Source of the DNA: Corynespora cassiicola
Lineage: Eukaryota; Ascomycota; Dothideomycetes; Pleosporales; Corynesporascaceae
DNA: 64,000 nucleotides
Assembly: GCA_022059125.1 (NCBI GenBank)
Contig: JAEUWY010000001.1
Span: 4,216,001 to 4,280,000, forward strand
Reading direction: 5' to 3'
In this document: positions 1-12,458 of the stretch, piece after piece
How the letters are laid out: each line of letters starts with the position of its first letter
How positions within the stretch are numbered: position 1 is the stretch's first letter
The notes under the pieces: generated by a model
Seen by the model: only the letters and a program-made list of their open reading frames with translations
The model's database searches: none
Told to the model about the DNA's origin: nothing
Translations under genes and position numbers: made by a program

Positions 1-121
1 GGACGAACGATGGGAGAATCAAGATTAAATGCAGGAAATGTTGTGACAGTCTGGTTGTTTCGAATTTCTGACAGGTACAGTCTAAGTTCCCCGTGCTCTC
101 AGAACAGATCGTCAGATATCC

Positions 122-3101
122 TTAGGACTTCTGCTCCACAGGTGTGGGGGCATGGGCCAGTCCATTGGTAGGTGGGTTGCGTGGGCTCTCACGTTCCGAC
201 TTGGTTACGCTCGGTTTGGCTTCCTCGCCCTCATCATCGTAGTTCTCGTCCACGTCCATGTGGCGGGCAGCAGGCTCGTGATGCTCTGGACGTTCCTGCT
301 TTGGCGTCTCAGACATTCGGGGCAACGGCTGAGCCGCATTCATGGGTGGCAAGGAAGGCGGGTGATGAGCAGCCTCTGAAGGATGGTACCCGTCATTGAA
401 ACGCCTTGCGTCAGGTGCGTCTTGAGGGCTGTGACGAGGCACCTGAGGAGAGGACAACCGATGAGGGGGGGAAGGACGACGACTGTGAGGCTCGTCCAAC
501 TTTTGGCGTTTTTCGTCATTGGTGGGAGGCTTGGGGTTGATGTGATCATTCTCCTCCCACTCCCTGTGTCGCTTTGGGGGAGCAGTAGGCGGGCGGTCTT
601 CACGCTCACGAGCAGCAGCCTCAGCAGCAAGCGCAGACGCTGGAGGTGGTGCACCGCTAGCAATACCGCCGCCAGAAGAAGGATCAGGATGGTGTTGGTA
701 GGGACCTTGGTAGCCGTTGCGGGGAGATCCTGCACGGTTCTCCACAATCGGGCGAACCTCTGGTGCTGGGCTTCCCATCCGTCCATACGGTGGGAGAGGG
801 CCTTGGCTCTGGCTCGAGGGTCCGTTCAGCCCCGTGGGTGGAGGGGGGGGCGGAGGAGGCACGCTGCTAGCATGCGGGCCATAGTTGGGATTGGAGATGC
901 GGTTAGGGGGAGGCTGCTGCTGTTGTTGCGGCTGCTGTTGAGGTTGGTGAGGCGGGAGCTGAGGCTGGGCCTGGGAACTCTGTGGAGTAAGCTGTGGTGG
1001 AGGCGCAGGGTGGTAAGGACTGGGCGCGACGTGGTGGGTCTTGGGAGACGGGGAAAGACCGCGGCGCAAAGGTGGTCCTGGAGGGCCAGGAGGTCCTGTA
1101 GGCCCTGAAGGACCAGGGCCGTTTGTAGGCGGGCGCGGTGGGTCCTGGTAGGGCCGCATGGGCTCTTGTCTTGGGCTCGCTGGGCGTTGAGGAGCGTGTT
1201 GGGTTGGCGGGCGGATGCCTTCACGCTGATCATAAGGGTTCAATTGCTGAGGAGGAAGACCAGGCTCACGGATCTGTGCCAGGGGCCTGTTCCACTCCGA
1301 AGCAGTGCCCAAGGCCGGTGGCGCGGGGCCCTGAGGAGGCTGCTGGGGTTGAGGGGCGCCCCATTGTGGAGCAGCTGGGCCGTGAATCGAAGCAGGCTGG
1401 TAGGCCTGAGGATGGACATCCTGGGGCACTGGAGCGCTGCCCTGGTTGGGAACGCCAGCCGATGACTGGCCGTTCTGTAACAACTGCAGGCGGGCCTTGA
1501 TATGCACATTAGACGGGTCAAGGTCAGCAGCGCGCTGGTATGCATCGAGAGCATCGGCGGTTTGGTTGTTGCAGGACTCGTACTTGGGCATGTTAGCAGT
1601 GTCTATTAGCGGTGAGGGCGTTGAGAAAACATACCAGAGTGCCCAAGTCATACCAGACCTCGGAGATATTTGGATTGAGGCGGATGGCGCGGGAGTATGC
1701 ATCAAGCGCGTCGCGGTATTGGTTGATCTGGTAGTAGAGCACGCCAATAGAGCACCAGAAGGTTGGATTCCTTCCATCGCGGTAGACAGCCTGCTGGTAC
1801 GCTTCATAGGCCTTGGGATATTTCTGCTGTGACATGTAGCAACGGCCTAGCAGGTACCAGCTTTGTGCGTCGGTTTGGTCTAAGACAAGCAATTAGTCGC
1901 CCGCACATGATCGCTGCTCGAAGACACAACGCTTACCAGAAGCCACTGATTTCTCAAGGTACTCAATAGCCTGTTCCTGACTAGCGTAGTTGGTGCTTTG
2001 TTGGTGGTGTAACCAGCCAAGCTGCTGAAGGACTTTGGCATGGTTTGGGTCACGTTCGAGGACCCGGCGGTAGGCACCTTTTGCGTTGTCAAACTGCACA
2101 TGGTTAGAAGATGGCGCGGTGCAAGAGTAGACATGGTGAACGTACCTCTTTCTGTTGCTCGTACACGTGACCGATCTGGAACCAGATGTCCTCCTCGGTA
2201 AGCGGGCGAGGAGGGTTTGTAACAATGTACTTGAAGCACTAGGGCAGAGTTAGTAAGTTGGCGAGGCGAAATGGGACGAGACGAGTTGAGGGCTACTTAC
2301 GTCCAAGCTCTGGTTGAACTTCTGCTGCTGCTTGTATATTATGCCGAGGCGGAAGTATATTTCGTTGGCCTTCTCGAAGTTGGGCTCCATGCGCATAACC
2401 TGGGAAAAGGCCTCTTCGGCGTGTTCAAGCGAGCCATAGCGGTCGTACAGGATGCCAATGCCATACCAGAGCTTTGGTTCCTGCAATTGGTCAGTATGAA
2501 GTCTTTCGGCGATCTGAATGAATGCGACGTACCTTGGGATCCGACAGGTGGTAGAGAGCTTGCTGATAGGCAGAGTAGGCCTGTTGCAGGTCATCCATCA
2601 TCAGATAGCAATGTCCTGATGGCGCATTAGCATGATGCCATGGGTAGTGCGGGGAAGCTGGACTTACCAAGACTGCCCCAGACTTCGCCATTGGCCGGGT
2701 CGACCTTGAGGATGGTGCGCAGGTGCTCGACAGCCTGAGGAAACTGATCCTGGGCGCGATAGATGCACGCGATGCCCTGCATTGCCGGGACAGACCAAGC
2801 GTTGTGCTTCAATGCATGCTCGTAGCACTGTCGCGCGCCGTCCAAATCTTGCATCTGCTCTGAGAGCGAGCCTGCGACGCGTCAGCCACCGAAGAGGACG
2901 CGACCTGGGGGGATGGCGACAGGGGATTGACCTACCTAGCTGGGTCCATACTGACTCGGTGAGCGATGCCAGATACTGCGAGGCTGTCCGCGGCTGGTTC
3001 AACTGCGGTGGGTGGCCGTTGACTTGCGGGTATCCTGGATGGGGAGCGCCATGATGCGGCGGGATGCCCGCGGTGGGCGATGGCTGCTGGTGGCTGGCCA
3101 T
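122..3101 (-). CDS. ssn6: Ssn6/Cyc8 TPR transcriptional corepressor
   Basis: Homologue of yeast Cyc8/Ssn6 (SsnF, RCM-1 in moulds), the TPR partner of Tup1 in the general nuclear corepressor. I read eight exons: 3101-2936, 2871-2668, 2615-2533, 2480-2301, 2238-2146, 2093-1937, 1879-1635 and 1582-122. All joins keep frame and give about 862 residues. Residues ~45-390 form an array of about ten TPRs (for example AVEHLRTILKVDPANGEVW and DALDAYSRAIRLNPN). The last ~470 residues are Pro/Gln-rich with PPGPPGPP and QQQPQQQQQ runs, then acidic, as in fungal Ssn6 proteins. The start is the ATG of MASHQQPSPTAG, the first in frame before the TPRs. The gene is followed upstream by 9 kb without genes, consistent with a long leader or promoter. 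Identity is firm; the exact exon ends are my inference. Confidence 0.95.
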
Positions 3102-3873
3102 CAGGAGAGGATAGAGATGTCGAGGGATGTAGCGCGCCCGAGGCTATATGAGGCGGCGACGCGAGAGCCGGTGGGTGGGTGGGCAGGCAGGCGTGGGCGA
3201 TTAGGCTATGGCACGACCCACGACCAGAGGAAGGGTTAGAGCGTCTGCGGCGGGCGTGTCAGCGACAGGCTGGGAGGGAAAAAGTACGGGCGGGGGGCGT
3301 GTTGTTGAACACGTCCAGACGGCTCACCTTGCAGCTCGAGGCGCTGGCGACCCCAGGACCGTCACCACGAGAAGGGCAGCAGCAATAGGCGAGCGGGCGC
3401 CTCAGACGGCGGGCACTGGGCTCACAAGAGGGAGCGAGATTGGGGGGCAGGCGGGGGCAGGAGGCAGAGGCAGCAGAGGCTGATGGGGGAGACAAAGGGG
3501 GACGCGCTCTGGAGTGGAGGGAGAGACGTGAGAGAGGTGAGGAGCGAGGGTGGCTCACGAAAGCGAACGGGGGATCAGGGCGACGACCAACCGCCAGAGT
3601 GACGATAGAAACCCTAACCCAGATTTCAGCGCTAGCTCGGATTATCTCTAGCCTGGCTGGCCGCTCGGGCGCGCAGGTTGTCGACCGCTTGCAAGGGCAT
3701 GGGCCCGCCCGGACTGTGTAGCGAGGGGACAAGACGCCACGACGGGTGCACGTCCAGATTGCATCCGGCACGCAGGACACGGACGGCAGACGCCTCGGAG
3801 CTTCACGCGCGCAGGTGCGGTGCCTCCTTGCTTACCGCCGCCTGGGCCTCTGGTGCGGGTGCGGGCTGCTGGT

Positions 3874-3913
3874 GCTGCACTGCACTGCACTGCGCTGCAC
3901 CGCACCGCACTGC
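3874..3913. repeat. Degenerate TGCAC/CGCAC short tandem repeat
   Basis: About eight copies of a 5-bp unit (ctgcactgcactgcactgcg and variants ending in cgcac) lie in the GC-rich region upstream of ssn6. Seen directly; no function is implied. Confidence 0.8.
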
Positions 3914-4291
3914 GTCGCTGATGCGGCCATTTATTATTATATCATCGTGACTGCCTTTACCCGTGGTTGTCGCGGTGCTCGTCGCCCGCTCGTGCTGCGT
4001 GTTGGGAGCTGGCCGCTGCTGTCACTCTCCGCCGCCACCCCCCCAGTCGGTTTGCACGGCGGCGTGAAACGCCTGGCCAGGCTAGCAGCACCTGCGTGAG
4101 GCTCACGGCCCTCACCGTCCTAAGCGTTCGCTGCCGGCCTGTCACCGGAAAGAAGGAATATGACGATTCGGCGCCAAATCTCGTCGTCAGCCCGCCGCCT
4201 GCACGGGGGCCGCCCTCGTCCCGTCGCAGACAGGATATGTAGCGGCCTCTCGCCCTGCCTTCTCCATGGATGATGCACCGCTGCAATTGAC

Positions 4292-4322
4292 TGCCAGCGC
4301 GAGCGCCAGCGCCAGCGCCAGC
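4292..4322. repeat. GCCAGC hexanucleotide repeat
   Basis: Roughly five copies of a gccagc/gcgagc unit form a small minisatellite in the non-coding region upstream of ssn6. Confidence 0.8.
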
Positions 4323-7112
4323 CCGCACATGGCCTCCCCTTTTGCTGCCGCTGTGCTTTTGCTTTGTCGCTGCGACGGCTGCTTCCACGCCGCTTCCATG
4401 GCTATTCTCCCGCCCGCGCCTTTGAAGCCGGGCATCCTGCCCTTCCCCTCTGGCGCGCCTCTCCGGCCGGCGGCCAGCCTGTGACCAGCAGCATCGTCCC
4501 AATTATCTCCGCCCAGCGAACCACGGGAGCGCCAGGATCGGTCGAGAATCATGGTTGCGGCAGTCGAGTCGTGTCCTTGGCTATTGGGTGCTGCGGGGCT
4601 TCATCTAGCTGAAGAGGCTGCCAGGACCAATCCATCGCCCTATGGGGCGATCGCTCAGCTTCCCGCTCGCCAGGGCGCGCGACACTCCACGAGCGAGCAA
4701 TAATTCCTTTTATAAGGGGGGCTGGGAACCGCTCGCTCGCCTTCGCGCCCGCTTCCCTGCACAGGGGCGTCCACCGCCGGGGGGCATCGCCTTGCCGTGT
4801 GAGGGCTCAGGCTCAGGCTGTGCGCCCGCGTGCGACATGCAGCCTGTGCGGCGGCGACACCAGCATCATCGTCAACGCTGCGAGCAGAGAGAGGGGGGTG
4901 TGCCAGAGCGAGTGCATTGGGCTGGCTGCAGCGGCTCTCGCCCTCCGCGTCGCCCGCACAAAAGGCTGAAGACCACGCCCGGCCACGACAGCCGCGGGCA
5001 CGACCAGGGCCGTCGCCGCCGCCGCCAGGGCCTGAGGGCCAACGCCGCGACACCAGATCTGCGCAGTGGCGCCAAGCCTCTCCACACGCCTTAGCCCGCT
5101 GGGCCTACATACATCCGTGACGTTGTCCCCCCCCTCCCCCCCCCCGCGTCGGCAGAAGGCCTGTGTGCCCGACCCGCCCAGCCCTGGCTGCAGGCGTGAT
5201 TTGTTGGCGCATGGGCATGCAGCCGGGGCGCCTCTTGGACGCTGGATGCTGGCCGCCGCCGGGCGTTCCTGGCCCCTGGAGCCCTCTCGGGTCAGACCGT
5301 CGTCGTTGGCGGAGCCAGCCCACAACTGCTGCAGCTGCCGCACCTCCTGCACCGCGCTGCACCTCGCTGCGCCTGTCGCTGCGCCTGCCTGCTGCCCCCC
5401 GGCCATGGCCTGCGTCGACTCGGTCACCACTCTGGCGAGCCGCGCCTGTCGATGCCACTTTGGGCCCCCGCCTGCCCACTCGGCGCTGCGCGCTTCCAGC
5501 CCTCTGCCTCTGCCTCGCCCGCCGCGCCCGCCGTGCCCACCGTGTCCACCGCCCGCGCTGCGCTAGCTCCTCCGCACGCCATTCTTGGGCTGACGGCGTC
5601 CTCTTCCTGTCCGCAGCCACGTGAAACGATGTGGATGGCTGAACGACCGCCACAGAGCCTGGAGTGGAGCCAGGGGCGAGACCTGCGCGTCATAAACGAG
5701 GCGGCAGTGCCGACAAGCGAGTTGGGATAAATTCAGAGGGCCATCCTCTTGCACAAGAAAGAGGGCGCGGTGCCTGCCTGCCTGCCTGTCCGTCTGCCGC
5801 CCGCCAGCCTCCAGCAGCCTCCAGCAGCCTCCGGCAGCACCCCGTCCCCCCCCCTGCCTTTACTCTTCTGGAAGGTCACGACAGGGGAAACGCGCTACAC
5901 GCCTGTCTAATTAGTCGACCGGGTAGTGGGTTCATGCGCATTCTAGTCCTCGGACAAAGCTCACAAAGTCGCCCTACTTCCCCAAGGATAAGCCGTCTCT
6001 CCGAAACGGCCAGCGGCGCGATTTCGACGGCGCCCTCTTGGTGACGCACCCTGACTGACTGCCATGGAACGCGAATCTTATTGATCCTGGCCGCATGCCG
6101 ACTTGCCTAATTCAACCTTACAGTCGGGCGCGTGCAACCACTCTCTGCCCGCCAAGTCGAGGCTGCGCACTTTCTTTTTCACTCCGGACGCCCTCTCTCC
6201 TTGCGTCCACCGTGTGGGTGTGGCTGGTCGAGCATGCAGTTTCCATTTTGCACGAGTGGAGATCGAGGCGATCCCCTGCATGGTATCGGGTGGAGCCCTT
6301 TTAAACGGGGCCGAACTCACGATGCTTCAAAGAGCGGGCATTGCACCGTCTGCGCGTGGCCTGCTGCTGCCCTGCGAATTATACCACCGGCCAGCCCCAA
6401 CCCGCTCCGTCAGCGCACCCCCATCGACACGACGGCTTTTCTTAAATCGGGTGCCTCCCGCTGACCCATTGTGCCACCAGCCCCCTCCCCCCCCCCCCCC
6501 TCGTATCCGCCGCTCCATCGCTCCATCCCACACCTCCCGGTGCCTAGCCGCCAACCCGGCCATTCTCCTTTGTCGCCGTCGACGATCTGCCTGGAACAAG
6601 ACAGGCTGACAGGTTCCCGCCGGGCGCTGTCTCATTGCGGCCGCGACGGTCTGATGATGCCAGCATCACACTCCCAGAATTCTGGAGCCGGAGACGGCGA
6701 CCAGGGTGATTTCCTCCTAACCCGCAGGCCCATATGAACAAGCTTATCTCGCCCACCCTGCCCACCCTGCCCTGCCCACTCCATCCTCACGTTGCACCGC
6801 TTCTCGAGACATGCGCCCAGCTGCACGTAACACCAAGTCACGGCTGGGCAAGCAATCCCTCTACCCCGGGGAAGGTCGACTTCCTTTCATGTACTTCAAT
6901 AAACGTCTCGTCTCGCGCCCGTAATTTGGAACGCACTCCACGTCGCTTGCGACACATCTGGCAGGGCTTACATGGATGCTTCCACGGCCGTCGATCGGAC
7001 CCCGCATGGGTCGGCGGGCTGGAAGTCGCCGTTGCTGACAGGTCGCGCATGACTATGCACAGTGATGGATTTGCCTGCCCACTCAACGTCCATCGAGCTG
7101 CTGGCCCTTTTG

Positions 7113-7146
7113 ACACCATCGCGAGTACGACACCATCGCGAGTACG
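7113..7146. repeat. Perfect 17-bp tandem duplication
   Basis: The unit acaccatcgcgagtacg occurs twice head to tail with no mismatch. It is non-coding and probably a recent slippage duplication. Confidence 0.9.
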
Positions 7147-10100
7147 TCGCCATGCCTGCGACATCGTGTCCAGAAGGCCGCCCACGGTGAGCAACGGGCC
7201 TGCGCACCATGACTCCGCGGTTGCGCTGAGAGGCGGATAGCGGCACAATGGTGGTGCCATGTAGTGCCTTCATTTGGGTCGCTACCCCAATTATCCCGCC
7301 CATGTTTCCCACAGCACCACGGCTCCTCGCGTCGGCCTCAACATGTCCACGTCTGGCCCGCTGGAGAAATGTTGCACCCGCCTCGGCATACCGTGGTCGG
7401 CCAGAAATCTGCGGGATGAGCCGTGGATGACGGCTGGGTACATGTGGGGATGAATCCAAGTTGTTTCGGTTTAGAGTTTGGTGGGACCGCGAGGTCTGCT
7501 TGCTGATCTAGGCTGTTATCATCCGAGGGCCACCGAGGCCGCATGCAACCATCAGGAGCGAGGTGAAAAAGCAAATTAACGAGTGCAGGCTGACCGCTCA
7601 GGGTGTGGCTGCCGGGTGTCTGGACTGTTTTGTCTGCCGCCGTCTCCTGCCGTCTTCCGCCGTGGAGGAAAAGCGCCGCGCGCACAGGCCAAGTGGCGAA
7701 TCTCGTGGGATCCCGTTTCGTCTCACGATGCACAGAAACGCTTCCAGGGCTCTCGCGATGCCATGTGGACGAACGTCCGACTCGAAACGGATCTCTTCAA
7801 TGCGATGGATGGTCTTGTCGGCCATGGGCGCATTGACGATTCTCTTTGCCCCAACCTTACGTGTCTCCGCCAGGGTGTTACTCCCTCGAACCCAGTATCA
7901 ATAGCCCCGGCGATGGTGCGGTCTCTTGGAGAAAAACTCGGAAAGTGCTCAGGGCGATCTTTCGGGCAGAGAGCAACGTGAAGCATCTTTCCACACTGAT
8001 CTCTACCACCGCTGGCTGGGGCTGCGCACGAGCGGCCATCTCGAGATTCCAGCGATCGCCCAGCAAAAAGCAAGGCAGGATATCGTGCTCGCTCCAACTA
8101 ACCGATTAGGTAAGGCCGCTGCACATCGCCACCCCTTTCCCCATTGACATGCAAGGTATGTCGGCAGCTACGAGGACTACTGCACCCCATCAATCCCGAG
8201 AGAATGCTCCGTTGGCCGTCGAGGAAAAATCAATTCAACAGCAAAGCAAGCCCCATCATGGCTACTGCGAGACGAATGTGAGGCTCTTGACTTTATTCCG
8301 ACGCCTCGCCCGCCCAGGAGACCACTCTGATAAGCACATGGATCGTAGCGACTCGGCCGTGGTTCAGGCTATACTCACTAGGCCTCTGCCTTGCCCATCA
8401 ATTTGACTTTGCCCTCACACATCTAGGCGACTTCCCTCAAATAACTTCTTACCATCGATACGGAACCGCGCTGATCACACATAGCGCACCCGCGCCAGCA
8501 ACCTTCGGTTAGCCTTTGCCGTGGCGTTCATAGATCGCGAGGGCATTTTGCTTTCTTTTCATTGTACGAACACGCCCTCAATTTGCGCTGGCTTCCTTTT
8601 TCTGTCTCCACCCCTCCCTCTAGCCCTCCCATCGTGGTCTGCAACCCAACAAAAAAAAACAAGATCGGATAACTTTTTCGCCAGCTTGATCCGGCCTTAA
8701 AACGCCTCCAGAGTCTTTTCTTTTCCCTTTGTTTTCTTTTCTAGGCATGCGACACCTGACAGACCCGACTGGATGCCTGGATGCCTGGTCGATTGACTGT
8801 CAATCTGCCGCATTTGAAGGCTGCTTGGCAGCCACGATGCGACATGTGAGATCGAGCGGGAGGCCGAGCGATGCGGCGGTCCCTGGCGGAGTTCGTGCAC
8901 GAAAATAACAACTGGCTCAAACAGAGTAGGAGGAACCGCCGTCGATGTGCATTCTAATGCAGGAGTCGAGCCAAACGCACGTACCTGGGATTGGATGGAG
9001 ATGGGGGATTGGCAGGGTCGGTTTGAGCGTCGCTTTGGGTTCCGGATCGCGTGTTGCATGTCGCCGTGGGTTTCAGGGCGGCTTGTCAACGCTGGAGCTT
9101 GTTTTCGCCCGTGGTGAAACTGGCGCCGGATCTTGTGAGCCGGGACGGAGTGGCACCTGTTGCGAATGGTTCCTGGATGGTGGGTGCGCAGGTGGGACGT
9201 ATAGGGCGTTGGCACGTGACGGTGTTCGCCCAAGGGTTGTGGCCAGCGTGTCGAGTCGTCGGGCAGAAAGAACTGGAATGGGGTATTCCAAGGACTTCCT
9301 TGGGCTGCAGATAGCCAACATGTCTTACATGTCTGTCGAGTTTTGACGAGAGAAAGAGGTCCTGAAGGACACCTGGGTCAAGAGTCAGTCTCCAACAAAC
9401 CGCTATTGCTTGTGCTCCATTATATGTAATGTGCTTCTCAATCACAAATTATGATAGAAAGAGACCCGATAATATGGTTGGTCCTCGTGGGGGACGAGCA
9501 GGTCCTGGAATTTCCCAACTCCTGGGTGGAACTGGTATCAATACAGTGAAGGGCCTCTTGAGGAGTTTTCTAGCTCACTGCACATGTCAAATGCTTATCA
9601 AGAAACGAGTAAATGCTCAAGGGGGGAATAGGTATGAGTTGGGCGGTTGGTATTTCGAACAACACACACTATCTAAAGAAGAAAAGCCCTAATGGATAGC
9701 GTGAAGGCAAGGAATTAGAGAAGGCATCCTGCTAGGCCGGGTCGGTAGCTTGCCATCTACAGGCGCTTCGAAATTCCCTAGATGATGGGGCATGTAGGAT
9801 GAAAGATCCAGTGCATGCTTAATGTTGCGTCCATTTGCCTCTCCCGGGAAGGCCACGTATCAGTCTATGCTATCATCCAATGTGACACCAGCATCACATA
9901 TATCCGGTATGTGACCTGCAATGTATATAGCCTTCTCATAAAACATGGCTGCATGATGTATAGTAGAGCGTGTCCAGCCGACCACAAGCGCTTCGTGTTC
10001 GTTTGGACTAGCTGGAGCTCGGGTTCCAGTATGCTCTTAGCTTAGATGAATTTCACAGTAGCGAGCTCCCGCGTAGAACTGCACGCAATGCTAGAGATCA

Positions 10101-12458
10101 ACACAGCCTTCTCTTACCATCAAACCAACGCTAGTAGGTCGGGGCTCTGGCGTACCGGCGGCTGCACACATTCGCGCAGGGCAGGACCAAAAAAAAGAAA
10201 GATGGGGTAGATTAGATTCATTGTTCAGTCCTCGCCTTCCCCACTAGCCCGAGTCACGTTCCCCAGTAAAGGGCTGGAGAAAGCCTTGCGGACCATGCGC
10301 ATGGACTCGGATCTGCACAGCCCGTGATCATACGTCTCAGCAAGCTTTTCTCCAACGCGGGTGCCGGCGGAAAGAAGTTGTGCGCAACACGATGCGCCAA
10401 GCCCGCCTTCGGAGGGGGTCGGTGAACCTCACGATACTAACGTTGATGTAGAGAGGCGTGGCGGAGGAGGGAGTGGGTCTCGGCATGCTAGTCGACCTGG
10501 GAGGAGCTGATCCCATCCAAGCCTTGTCATGTGCCCAAGCGTTTGTTGGCATCGTCTCCACACGCGTGTAGACCATGGAGTGTCTGGCTTCGCCCCAGGA
10601 GTCGTAATCTCGTCGTCTGATGGACACGGGATGTCGTGGTGATTGCAATCTCGTGGTAGGCGCACATGGAGTACAGCAGCATGCCAGCCCTGTCGGCCAA
10701 CGCGAATGCCTGCCCGCCTGGCTCACACGCTCCTTTCCCTCTGTCTCCTTGTTTTGTTGCTCATGTCTGTGTTGACAGTTAGCAGCCTGGCGGAGAAGCG
10801 CAACGCGTCTACTAGTAAGCATACGGCAGTTGCGGCCGGGCGACTGCTTGAGCGGGAAGGCAGACCGTCGCAGGCAGTGAGCCCGCACGCGTCGCAAGCG
10901 TCGGGTAGACGCGTTCGGTACGCGAGAGGAAAAAAAAAAAAAGCATCGATAGGCCAAAGACAAGCGGCCCTTTGGCAAAATCCAACAAGAGTCCAGGCTC
11001 ATGGTAGCGGCGGGAGCGTCATTGCGAATCCGACTCTCTCTCCCTATTGTTGTTGGGCGCTGTGTTGGGCCGGCAACACTCGAAAAACACCATGCGACAT
11101 GGCAACGTACGGGACTAACGCGTCCTGCTCGCTGCTCCGGACGCGTCGACGCCGTTGCATCGCTGCGCACTCGGCCGTAAGCAGGGCAGGGCAGGCCCTC
11201 CAGGGCAAGTCTTCTCCCGCGCTGCGGATGATGACCGCTCTCTTCTTCAGTGTCGCGGCAGGCCACGAGCAATGACGAAGAATGGGTAAGGGTTCAAAAA
11301 TTCCCTGCCGACCCGAAGGCCAACAGGAGCGGTCATAGTTGTAGTTTTCAACTAGCAAAAACGCTACCTCAGACGAATCTTCACTGGTCAGCGTAAAGCC
11401 CGAGCACTCAGATGAAGAAGAAAAAGGAGAGGAGGCGAGAGGGGAGACGGCTTTATATAGTCCTGGCTGGACCCTGCTGATTAAGCGACACGCTTGGCAG
11501 ACCCGCCTGCTCTCTCGCTTGACGCCTCGCTTACGGCCCAGCTGAGCCGGAGTAGAGCCGGCGGAAGCAAGCATGGAAACGTGAGATTCACGCTGTGGGT
11601 CGCTTCCCACGGCTCGAGGCCCTTCATGAACCCAGCTTGACCATAGCTCCGCGTCCGTGACGGATGCTTTGAGCTTTGGTCCATCACGTTGATGATGATC
11701 TTCCCAACAAACCTCGAAGAGTGCCACCATTTTGATTTGCCCATTCCTTGTCCTATGCATATTCCTTGGTAATCCGTCATGCACCAGGGCGTTGGTGAAG
11801 ACCTTGGGATGCCCATCGCCAACACATCAGGCTTCAAACTCAACGCTCTTTTTTTTTCCAACGTACCTTTTCCCAGTGAGTCATCCGTTGCAGTGGCTCG
11901 AGCTAGACCCATGCGCCTGCTCAACAGCACTAGAAAAGATCGGCTGGAGCATATGGATCATGTGAGGCTTCTGCCTGTATACCTAGGTAGGTACCTATCT
12001 CCTCGGTACCCGGGTAGCCAAGGTAGTCAACGGGGTATACGTGAACTACAATAATATAGCCCATGTTCCACCTCCAAACAGGACCACCTGGGCTTTGCAT
12101 TAGTGTCAGAGTCGGCTCTTTGACGACTACCAAAAAAACTTTTACTTTTCGTAGCATATCGATCGAACCTGATGCCATCAGCTTGAGACATTCATGTAAA
12201 GGTAGCAAAGAGATCTCGGTCGGGAGGATATGGTAAGCTGCTCTAATCCATCACGCGATGGCCAAGATCTTCGGCAGATTTCTCCTTCTTCATCCATACA
12301 TTGCCATGTCTTATAACGACAAAGGGTTGTAAACCACAATAGCGCGAGGTTGATTTGTCGCCTGAGGCAGCCCCCGGCCCAAATTTTTTTGCCCCGCCAT
12401 CAGCCTGAACCCCACTACGCGACACAACACGCCCTCAAGACTTCCTCGAGCGCGAAAG

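Larger units (their letters stand above)
3102..12458. other. 9.4-kb region without a supportable gene
   Basis: No reading frame here has a recognisable domain, plausible composition or a consistent intron-exon structure. From about 3.1 to 6.6 kb the DNA is GC-rich, so long open frames appear on both strands at once, which argues against coding. It contains C-tracts near 5128-5147 and 6481-6501, several short tandem repeats, and a TACCTAGG-type palindromic patch near 11979-12030. The first part is probably the promoter and leader of ssn6. A CT-rich stretch at 8560-8640 and a TATAT-like patch near 11452-11459 could be promoter elements, but I cannot link them to a gene. Confidence 0.7.

Noticed and set aside
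3200..6600. Many long frames on both strands between 3.2 and 6.6 kb.
   Set aside because: They overlap in several frames on both strands, as expected from GC-rich DNA with few stops; the translations are Arg/Pro/Ala-rich and lack domains.
10706..11275. A 189-residue plus-strand frame with a signal-peptide-like start (LLSLCLLVLLLMSVL).
   Set aside because: After the hydrophobic start the sequence is Arg/Ala/Ser-rich low-similarity text. A 311-residue frame overlaps it on the other strand, and no domain or splice support exists. It is probably chance in GC-rich DNA.
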